A DNA stretch of 64,000 nt, from contig NC_079149.1 of NCBI RefSeq assembly GCF_945859685.1, positions 52,160,991 to 52,224,990 on the forward strand, in the 5' to 3' direction. This stretch comes from Eupeodes corollae (Eukaryota > Arthropoda > Insecta > Diptera > Syrphidae). Positions 57,190-64,000 of the stretch are shown here, in pieces. Within the stretch, counting starts at the first letter, position 1; the number at the start of each line of letters is the position of its first letter. Under the pieces are notes generated by a model. That model did not search any database, had not been told where the DNA came from, and saw nothing but the letters and a program-made list of their open reading frames with translations. A program made the position numbers and the translations under genes.

Positions 57190-57640
57190 CATTTAATCTC
57201 AAATTGCTTCAGTCGTCGACGCATGGCTTTCCACAAAAAAAAGTCCAAAGGGGTCAAATTGAAATTCGAATTTGGTTTATTACACGTTTTGGGATGAAAG
57301 ATTGGAACACGATCCTATTCTGAACAAGAGCTATAGTCCAAATTAATGTCTTCTATTTTAGTTGAAAAAAAGTATATTAATGACTATGTAACTCCCACTG
57401 TTTTCCAAAATTTTGTTTTCAGTCTCATTTGTGACGAAATATGGTCCTCTGATATCAATACTCTACAATCCACTGTCTTTTTTTATGGAAGAATTGCCTT
57501 CGTGAGGATCTTCCAATCCCCAAATGCGACAATTTTCTTTGCTAACTTAGTTGCCAAAGCGGAAATGCACATTTCTTACCCAAACCCAATTGAAGCCTTT
57601 AAGGGCCTTATTTCAAAACCATAAAGCTATAGCAAATAGT
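57190..57640 (-). pseudogene. Decayed mariner-type transposase fragment
   Basis: The - strand between about 57570 and 57430 reads, over several frames, CAFPLWQLS, QRKLSHLG and GPYFVTN. These correspond to the AHFWLNGYVNKKNCRIW and GPYFF blocks of the copy at 27087. The left end retains a block like the third-Asp motif: AAAAGTCCAAAGGGGTCAAAT on the + strand is the reverse complement of codons for FDLTPLDFF-like sequence. It is heavily mutated. The + strand frame at 57346-57624 is a shadow. Confidence 0.5.
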
Positions 57641-57689
57641 ATAGTATTGCAATTTGAATTTTTTACTTTCTAAACAAATAAACCGTAGT

Positions 57690-57985
57690 ACCTGTGGCAT
57701 GATGGTTAGTGCGTTCAACTGTCATGTCAGAGGTCTTGGGTTCAATCCCTGCCTGAACCGTCTTAAGTTAATTTCACGGGTACTGCCTCTTGCGAGGAAT
57801 TGACAATTCCTCCAAGAGTAATTCTTGTCATGAAAAGTGCTTTCTCAAAGCATTCGTTCGGATTCGGCTTAAAACTGTAGCTCCCCTTCATCCACTATTG
57901 GCAAACAGGAATGGTTGAGAGTTTTGTGTCACTAGGCCCTAGTTCTCACCGGATTTTTGCGTCACATAATTTATTTCTTAAGCAA
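57690..57985 (+). mobile_element. tRNA-derived SINE
   Basis: A-box-like TGGCATGATGG at 57695-57705 and a perfect B box GGTTCAATCCC at 57739-57749, then the same body as at 18246 (TACTGCCTCTTGCGAGGAAT, TGTCACTAGGCCCTAG). It ends TTGCGTCACATAATTTATTT. The copy is close to the one at 18246, with a deletion near 57895. Confidence 0.82.
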
Positions 57986-58436
57986 ATAATCCGAGATCTT
58001 TGAGGAGAATCCTTTTCAGACTAACGGATAGAAAATCGAGCTATTAAAATTGATGACGAGAGAAATTTAGGCAACTCAGCACTCGCTTTCGAAATAAGTT
58101 GTCAATATTTTTAAAAGTTCTTTAATCGTAAGAGAATCGTTTCCTTCCGTGGCGAAATGATACTGACTTTCTGTCATTATTTCTATGGGAAAAGAGCTGT
58201 CAGTTTGAAAATTATCTACGATTTAAAATCAAATCACTAGATGGCTTGTCCTTCAAATTTTGCATTCACCTTTGCACCAACTTATAATCAGTAAAAGAAG
58301 TACATATTCTTCAACCATGACACGCATAGCAACTCATTTACCCTTTTCTGTGCTACATTCTTACGAGTAAATCCATTTCATCAAATTTGCAAATCAAAAT
58401 TTTTGTATATATGTACCTACAACTTTATACATTATC
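57986..58436. other. No gene recognised
   Basis: AT-rich sequence between the SINE and the Jockey element; no motif. Confidence 0.35.
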
Positions 58437-59496
58437 TAACTTAAAAGAAAAAATATTACAAATTTCTGATCAATTGAACATTATTCCTAATGAACAATTT
58501 GGGTTTAGAAAATTTCACAGTACTACTCACCAAATATTGCGAGTATGTCAGTATGTGAAAAAGAATCGTTTGCTTGGCAAATCAACTGGTCTCATTTTAC
58601 TAGACATAGAAAAAGCTTTTGATACTGTGTGGCACGATGGAATGGTCCATAAACTAGTTTGCTTAGGCTTTCCAACTTATCTAATAAAAATTATTCAAAG
58701 TTTCCTGTCTGATAGGTGTTTTAGTGTTTATGTTAATAACTGTTCGTCAAATTGTTACCATGTTGAACATGGTGTTCCACAAGGATCTGTATTAGGGCCA
58801 TTCCTTTACAACATCTATACGTCCGATATTCCCAAGCTTCCTGAATGTCAATTAGCTATTTTTGCTGATGATACTGGTATTTTTTCATCGCATGAATTTG
58901 GTCTCAATATAGAGACAAATTTAAACCATGCAATTGATCTTATAACTCAGTATTATTCTAAATGGAAAATAAAACTAAATGCTGATAAGGTACAAGCTAT
59001 ATTTAGTAGAAAAAGAAAGTCTTGTTTTCTTCCAAGCAACCAGATAAATGTTAACGGTGTCAACATAAACTGGGAAACGAGCGTAAGGTATCTAGGGGTT
59101 TGCTTAGACCAAAAACTTATTTACAGAGAACATATCGAAAAAACATTAAAAAAAGTTGGTATTGCGATAAAACTTCTATATCCCTTTATCAATAGAAAGT
59201 CAGGTCTTAGTAACGACAGTAAAATTATAATTTATAAAGTCGTTTTTCAGGCAATTCTCTTGTATGGTTGCCAGATATGGGGGAAGTGTGCAAAGTGTCA
59301 TATACAAAAACTGCAGATATCTCAAAATAAATTGCTTAAAATGATGCTTAATCTTCCTTGTTATTATTCTACAGCCGACTTGCATGCAAGAGCAAATGTT
59401 GAAAAAATTTGTGATAGAATTGAAAAGCTGAATAATTCATTTGTATTAAAATGTGATTTTTCGGATAATCCATTGATCAACCAACTTATATCCTAA
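58387..59496 (+). CDS. Jockey-type LINE ORF2 fragment: reverse transcriptase
   Basis: The first 17 or so codons are flanking DNA; homology starts near LSNLKEKI (about 58438). It contains the palm motifs of the reverse transcriptase: NEQFGFRKFHST, IEKAFDTVWH, GVPQGSVLGPFLYNIYTSDI and the catalytic FADD in AIFADDTGIF. A C-terminal YGCQIWGKCAK block follows and the stop is at 59494-59496. No internal stop or frameshift is seen, so it is a recent insertion, though it lacks the endonuclease and the first part of the polymerase and cannot be active alone. Similarity to the frame at 10579-12975 is clear along the whole length, but they are different families. Confidence 0.87.
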   Translation: MQIKIFVYMYLQLYTLSNLKEKILQISDQLNIIPNEQFGFRKFHSTTHQILRVCQYVKKNRLLGKSTGLILLDIEKAFDTVWHDGMVHKLVCLGFPTYLIKIIQSFLSDRCFSVYVNNCSSNCYHVEHGVPQGSVLGPFLYNIYTSDIPKLPECQLAIFADDTGIFSSHEFGLNIETNLNHAIDLITQYYSKWKIKLNADKVQAIFSRKRKSCFLPSNQINVNGVNINWETSVRYLGVCLDQKLIYREHIEKTLKKVGIAIKLLYPFINRKSGLSNDSKIIIYKVVFQAILLYGCQIWGKCAKCHIQKLQISQNKLLKMMLNLPCYYSTADLHARANVEKICDRIEKLNNSFVLKCDFSDNPLINQLIS

Positions 59497-59893
59497 CCAC
59501 TTTTCTGCCAACTAATATAATTTTCTGTTAAAACTTGTTATTTTACTTATTGTTATGTTTCGATTCTTCTAGATATTTAAATTATGTTATTTATGTATTT
59601 ACTTAAACACATTGTGATATTAAATTATGCTTTATAATTTACTTAATTGATTTAATGTTTATTTATTATATATTTACCTCTATGTGAGTTACATAATTAT
59701 TTGTCTACTTGTTTTTAATGTATTACAATCAATTAATTAACATATTATGTATATTTATTTATTTATAAGTTTGTTTATTTATTTATCAATTTCTTTGTGC
59801 AGTAATAGTTAAATAACTATTAGTTTGATTGTTTGTTTTGTATTTACTAAATTATTTATTAAATAACTAATTTATTTATTATTTTTTTTTATT

Positions 59894-59926
<33 letters not shown>

Positions 59927-59999
59927 TTTATTTATTTATTTAATTTATTGCTTAATAATCAAATTGTTTATTTATTTATTAATACATTTAAAATTATAA
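58437..59999 (+). mobile_element. Jockey-clade LINE, strongly 5'-truncated copy
   Basis: The last third of a Jockey-type LINE: the end of ORF2 and a 500-base A/T-rich 3'UTR dominated by (TTTA)n in the sense direction (purest run about 59895-59945). A target duplication is not convincing; ATACATT occurs near both limits. An errantivirus LTR begins exactly at 60000, so the virus landed in or next to this A/T-rich tail. Confidence 0.8.
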
Positions 60000-60372
60000 A
60001 GTCAAATTAACGAATCGCGGATTCGTATATGAAAAAAAAGCGAACGCCAACCCCTGAGGGGCTGGCCCAACGGTTCGACTTACGGAATAAATAAACGGTT
60101 ATTAAATTTGACAATATATTTATTTAACGACTAATCAGGTCCGGGCTCACAATTGAACTGCCTAACTTAAAACTAATTCCCTAAAATAACACCTAACGGC
60201 GTGCATCGATGATTGCTGCGTCAGCGACCTTGATACTCGTAGTGTCGGTGCATTCACCTCAATGCACCGTTGTCCAGAATATGATACCCACCAATCGTGG
60301 GAACTTATGAGAATATGCTGTTATGCTGAATTGGCAAATCATAGTCGCGCGTGTTGGCGCGAGGTGTTAACT
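60000..60372 (-). repeat. Errantivirus 3' LTR (373 bp)
   Basis: On the - strand it starts AGTTAACACC just after the polypurine tract and ends TTAATTTGACT, i.e. AGT...ACT ends as usual for errantiviruses. It contains an AATAAATAT signal, a stem CCAACCCC-TGA-GGGGCTGG at about 60047-60065 and a perfect hairpin CGAATC-GCG-GATTCG at 60011-60025, close to the LTR's 3' end. The outer flank is ATAA or TATA; the duplication cannot be checked without the other LTR. Confidence 0.8.
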
Positions 60373-60384
60373 CCTCCCCCTTTG
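60373..60384 (-). other. Polypurine tract of the errantivirus
   Basis: CAAAGGGGGAGG in sense, directly before the AGT start of the LTR. This is the normal primer site for plus-strand DNA synthesis. Confidence 0.8.
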
Positions 60385-60411
60385 AAAATCTACGTCCCGT
60401 AGATCAGTATT

Positions 60412-61827
60412 TTAAGATGAGATGTTAGGGGTAGGTAGCACCGGTGGTGGTAGGATTTGGATCTTTGGTAAGTCAATCTTCCTGTGCAGCTTGCGCCATA
60501 TCATCCATACAACTATTGCCAATATCAGGAGGATCGTCACATCCGTAGCAGTATAGGTGTTTAGCCGATATGATAGGCCATTCAGGATCTTGATGTTCTT
60601 GATGCTCATGTCATGAAGGTATTCGATGTCCACTTTGTTCACTTTCAAGGATGTGTTGGTTAAAACTGGTGGAAGCGCTTGAAGCGATGTTGCCGTCAGG
60701 CTAACAAATGTTCTGTTATTTAGTCGAATTGATTCATTGTAGAGCTGGATCAAATATGTACCGGAGAGATCCTTTGATATGTTCTTGCTATATAATTTTC
60801 CTTGGAAGTTTGTGACAAATATCGTGTCTTCCTTGATCAGTTCCGTAATACTGGCTGTATTGGTACGAATTGCACAATTAGCGTGCCCTCCTTTAAGCAA
60901 CCGAACTACGCATCCCTCTTCTTCCAATTTTTCTAAAGAGCTTTCATCACAAGTCGTCATGTTGCCCATACTAAGGCAGTTGGATATTATGCCATAGGTA
61001 TCTTCATGGTTTGCTAGAATCTTAGAATAAGGTAGGTCGACTTGCTTTCCTCCCAGGATTGACGCTCTGGTCAATAACAAGTTGTACTCAGTCCTGCTGA
61101 CTTTAGGCATAGATAGTACGTACAGTAGGATGGAATCGTTGGTATAGACTGATGGTTTACCAAATTGCAAAGCCTCCACAACGTTAGCATATGGTAAAGT
61201 TTCAACTTCGCTGATAAGCCTGTTGATCTCTTCATGGTCCAAGAGATTTGTATTTACGATTCCGCTTCTCGCCATCTGGCAGGCGCGAACAATTTCGTTT
61301 ACATCTTCTTTCACCACTAATAATTCGTCCATAACGTTTTGCTCGTGGATAGCCCTATTAGACGATGACGTTTGGATTACGGTGCTGTTAATGACCTGGT
61401 TGATCCTTTGGGTGATATCCTTTGTTATCCTAAGGATCCTCTCGTTTATTTTGTATTGATGATTATTATTCTCGATTATGTTGTTCTCGTTTTTGAGCAC
61501 TTCATCCCAATCTGCTGCGTCAGGGTTACCGGCCAACCATTTCCACGCAGAACCAATCCAATTAATCGACCTTTGCCTTCTATGCATTTTTCCTTTGAGC
61601 ATATCGATTCGTTCGTGAAGCTGGGTAAGGTGATGGCGTGCCACGATTTTCTTTTCAGGTTGCTTGATTACAGCTTGGACAGCTAAAGTCATTTTGTTGA
61701 GCAGATCTTCAAATTCATCTAACCGGATCAAATGCACCAATTTGAAGTGTCCATCGATAATCCACCCTGGTCCTTCCTTTATTGTTACCATTGGGGACTG
61801 GTACTCGAAGATAGTGAAGCCTTGCAC
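60412..61827 (-). CDS. env: Errantivirus envelope protein (Env)
   Basis: Membrane fusion glycoprotein of the gypsy type, related to baculovirus F proteins. Numbered from the GTG at 61827, a furin-type RRQR site is at residues 83-86, followed by a glycine- and tryptophan-containing fusion-peptide-like stretch. Long helical segments occupy the middle, several N-x-S/T glycosylation sites follow, and one membrane span lies at about residues 428-444 with a short basic tail. The length (471) fits the family. The frame stays open about 100 bases upstream of the GTG, and a hydrophobic stretch just before it looks like the signal peptide, but no in-frame ATG is found there. Gypsy-type env is made from spliced RNA. 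Acceptor-like TTTTTCAG (about 62012) and TTTTCTAG (about 61978) lie upstream in sense, so the start codon may come from another exon. No internal stop is seen. Confidence 0.88.
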   Translation of the reverse strand: MQGFTIFEYQSPMVTIKEGPGWIIDGHFKLVHLIRLDEFEDLLNKMTLAVQAVIKQPEKKIVARHHLTQLHERIDMLKGKMHRRQRSINWIGSAWKWLAGNPDAADWDEVLKNENNIIENNNHQYKINERILRITKDITQRINQVINSTVIQTSSSNRAIHEQNVMDELLVVKEDVNEIVRACQMARSGIVNTNLLDHEEINRLISEVETLPYANVVEALQFGKPSVYTNDSILLYVLSMPKVSRTEYNLLLTRASILGGKQVDLPYSKILANHEDTYGIISNCLSMGNMTTCDESSLEKLEEEGCVVRLLKGGHANCAIRTNTASITELIKEDTIFVTNFQGKLYSKNISKDLSGTYLIQLYNESIRLNNRTFVSLTATSLQALPPVLTNTSLKVNKVDIEYLHDMSIKNIKILNGLSYRLNTYTATDVTILLILAIVVWMIWRKLHRKIDLPKIQILPPPVLPTPNISS

Positions 61828-61930
61828 GGCCGTTAGGAATAATAAGCTATATTGTGTTTTAAATTTGTTACATTGGTTAAATATAAATAAATCAGTTAAA
61901 TATAAACTTAATAAGGAAAAAAATAGGTCA

Positions 61931-62086
61931 TGAAAAGTTTAAAAATATTAATAATGTAATATCGTTATTAAAATATCTAGAAAAAATGGAAAAATTAAAA
62001 TTAATATTCTGAAAAAGAAATGGTTATTAATTATGTAATAATATAGATAATATAGTTTGGTTTTTGTTTAGGCATGGTGCCATTGA

Positions 62087-62135
<49 letters not shown>

Positions 62136-62420
62136 CATATATATTATAAAAAATTAAATTTTTATATATAAATAATTTTTTGCAATTTTTATGCAATTTT
62201 ATGTATGCATGTATTTCATTAGTATGATGATTTTTGCCATACATTTAATAAATATACAATTTTTCTGCATTTTATTCATTTCATTATTCTATGCTTTGGC
62301 TTTGACATTAAGGTTTCGTTACCTATGTCATTTTATTAAATGTACTATTTTATACATTTTATGTATTTGTTTCATTACATTTTATCATTTTATGTCTTTT
62401 TACATTACATTGCAAGGGTA

Positions 62421-62455
<35 letters not shown>

Positions 62456-62493
62456 CGATGTGTGCTTTCTTTGTGCGGGTGTGTGTTCTGTAG
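61931..62493 (-). other. pol-env spacer with two long A tracts (sense)
   Basis: Between the pol stop and the env frame. In sense it carries about 30 A (62455-62425) and about 45 A (62135-62088), an A/T-rich middle, and the two acceptor-like sites noted under env. Short frames on the + strand here are poly-T translation. An ATG at 61931-61929 lies one base out of frame with env, separated from it by a T7 run. Confidence 0.6.
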
Positions 62494-63999
62494 TTAAATA
62501 TTCTTTAATTGGGATTTGTGAATTTTTCTACCTGTGTCTGTTATAATGGTTACCTTGTTATCTTTTGCTACCACTTCCTTCCGATACAGCGGCTTATGTT
62601 TGCCCTGAATCCTCTTGAAGGATGTGTAGACTACGTCACCTTTTTTGTATTTCTTCGGGATAGATTTCTTTTTATTATGCCATTGGTTTTTGGCCTTTTG
62701 ATTTTTTTCTATCTTTTCCCTAAGTTCCTGATTTACTTTTATCCGATAATTTGACATCTTTTGATAATTTACTCTGGAACTTCTGTTAAAAAACATGTCA
62801 GATGGTTTTCTGCCAGTGACCGAGTGAATTGTATTGTTATATCGATCGACCGATATGTGTATCAGCTCCCTTAGCTTAAGTTCTTTATACTCGGCTCTCA
62901 AACATCGAAAAATTTCGAGAACTGTTGAATGAAATCTTTCAACTTGGCCGTTAACCTCGCTACGATTAACGGGTGTTTGGTACATCTTTATGTCGAGCAT
63001 TTTGATAAAGTTAATTATTATGGGGCTGAGAAAACTTTTTTCATTGTCTGTAACTAATATCCTGGGGACTGTAAAATAGTGAAGTACTTTCATCACTTTG
63101 TCCCTTAGATATAGAGAGGACTTGTTCCTAATGTGGAATAATTTAGCAAACTTTGAAAACTTGTCGATACATGATATAAACTTTTCACCCTGGATTTCCA
63201 TAATATCCATGTGCAATATCTCACAAGGATAAGAGGGAATAGGAGTAGGCTGAAACATAGGGGTCGCCGGATGTCGATCATACTTGTTTGTAAGGCAAAT
63301 GTCACAGGACTTTACATAGCGTGTTATTAAGCTATTCATTTTCGGGAAGTAATATCTTTCAAGGAGTTGTTCCTTGTTCTCTCGAGCATTTCTATGAGCT
63401 CGCTTGTGTTCCTTACTAATGAGTTCCCACACTCGATTCTCGTCTGTGACATCTTCAACAATTCTTTGTGTCAGCCTAATCTTATAGCTGGAAAACGTTT
63501 CCAAATATACCTTTTGCAGAAGTTCCATACAAAGTTCAGGAATTTTAATGCCATTAACTATATTGGGCCTAAGTTTGGCTTTAAGGACAGCTGTTAGGGC
63601 AACGTTATCTAGATACGGAGTTGAGAAGTAGTGTCTTATGTAACCGGGATGTGGTTCCTCCATCGAATCAAGTTTATTATCTGAAACCCTGATAATAATC
63701 TGGTTTCGGAAAACATTCAATGGAGCTTCCACATGAGGAATCAGATCCGTTGAATCCTGCTCTGCACTGTGCATTGTTCCACTGGCCGACACAGTTGAAG
63801 CCGATTCGACATCTTGTGATCCTAAGGAGGAAACCTGTTCGAAAGCTGTATCAGTATCGGATCTACCATCAGCGAAATTTTGTTCGGAAGCTGTGTCTGT
63901 TGAAGATGTGTTCTGTAACGCATTCACTTCACATTCTGTTTCAGCTTTAGCTGAGACAGTCGAGTGGTCGTTTACAATATTAAGTCTCGATAGTGCATC
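62494..63999 (-). CDS. pol: Errantivirus Pol C-terminus: end of RNase H plus integrase
   Basis: The frame is open to the window edge. The first visible residues, DALSRL, are the conserved end of the gypsy RNase H; the GTG at 63927 is only an internal codon. Numbering from it, a roughly 90-residue serine/acid-rich linker is followed by the integrase. Its zinc finger has H174, H178, C208 and C211. The catalytic triad is D241 (HMDIMEI), D294 (VTDNEKSF) and E330 (NGQVERFHST), with 35 residues between the last two (DD35E). A C-terminal GDVVYTSFKR domain follows. All catalytic residues are present and no lesion is seen. Integrase joins the viral cDNA to host DNA in the nucleus. Confidence 0.92.
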   Translation of the reverse strand, partial: DALSRLNIVNDHSTVSAKAETECEVNALQNTSSTDTASEQNFADGRSDTDTAFEQVSSLGSQDVESASTVSASGTMHSAEQDSTDLIPHVEAPLNVFRNQIIIRVSDNKLDSMEEPHPGYIRHYFSTPYLDNVALTAVLKAKLRPNIVNGIKIPELCMELLQKVYLETFSSYKIRLTQRIVEDVTDENRVWELISKEHKRAHRNARENKEQLLERYYFPKMNSLITRYVKSCDICLTNKYDRHPATPMFQPTPIPSYPCEILHMDIMEIQGEKFISCIDKFSKFAKLFHIRNKSSLYLRDKVMKVLHYFTVPRILVTDNEKSFLSPIIINFIKMLDIKMYQTPVNRSEVNGQVERFHSTVLEIFRCLRAEYKELKLRELIHISVDRYNNTIHSVTGRKPSDMFFNRSSRVNYQKMSNYRIKVNQELREKIEKNQKAKNQWHNKKKSIPKKYKKGDVVYTSFKRIQGKHKPLYRKEVVAKDNKVTIITDTGRKIHKSQLKNI

Positions 64000-64000
64000 T

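Larger units (their letters stand above)
60000..64000 (-). mobile_element. Errantivirus (gypsy with env), 3' half
   Basis: An endogenous insect retrovirus of the Ty3/gypsy errantivirus group, running off the window's right edge. On the - strand the order is pol (RNase H end and integrase), a 560-660 base spacer, env, polypurine tract, and 3' LTR. Gag, protease, most of reverse transcriptase, the primer-binding site and the 5' LTR lie outside. The open pol and env frames suggest a relatively recent insertion into the 3' tail of the Jockey LINE. Confidence 0.9.

Noticed and set aside
62191..62546. Phe-rich frames on the + strand with membrane-like composition
   Set aside because: They come from poly-T tracts in the errantivirus spacer, antisense to the element.

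Overview
This 64 kb window is AT-rich eukaryotic DNA from a fly (Diptera, probably a cyclorrhaphan). The basis is its repeat content: Jockey-, LOA-, RTE- and CR1-type LINEs, rosa-like mariner elements, tRNA-derived SINEs and an errantivirus (gypsy with env). The species cannot be fixed from sequence alone.

The only host gene I can support is an Epac homologue (cAMP-activated Rap exchange factor) on the + strand. Three coding exons fit together in phase: a 12-codon first exon (5339-5373), then two exons of the N-terminal cyclic-nucleotide-binding fold (33262-33404 and 33732-33823). Intron 1 is 27.9 kb. Intron 3 runs at least 30 kb to the window edge. Almost everything else is transposon sequence in those introns or unrecognised AT-rich DNA.

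Layout: 1-2033, CR1-like LINE with an intact reverse transcriptase frame (+). 2255-3720, broken RTE LINE (-). 4650-5373, probable Epac 5'UTR and first coding exon. 6490-7570, decayed mariner. 9708-13027, 5'-truncated Jockey LINE with an open frame and a 12-bp target duplication, inserted in a mariner end. 13095-13350, SINE. 16281-17170, first copy of a repeat family with internal minisatellites. 18246-18560, SINE. 19600-19944, solo LTR. 23850-29950, cluster of three copies of the minisatellite family plus two mariners, one complete with TIRs and TA duplications. 30050-32600, broken CR1-like LINE. 33262-33823, Epac exons 2-3. 34778-35690, repeat-family copy and mariner fragment. 38195-41680, SINE, then a LOA-type LINE interrupted by a CR1-like LINE. 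42430-42890, mariner. 44640-47405, three abutting copies of the minisatellite family. 47406-50260, possible host non-coding or exon sequence. 50265-50975 and 55188-55910, further copies. 53762-54697, mariner with TIRs. 57190-57985, mariner and SINE. 58437-59999, second Jockey LINE. 60000-64000, 3' half of an errantivirus (LTR, polypurine tract, env, pol C-terminus) on the - strand.

The most interesting unexplained structure is the minisatellite-bearing family: at least ten segments, an 11-bp inverted motif TAACTTCCCAT near both ends, a near-perfect terminal hairpin, GTAC-rich tracts and 170-180 bp internal tandem units. The architecture resembles non-autonomous Helentron/DINE-1 elements, but this is inference.
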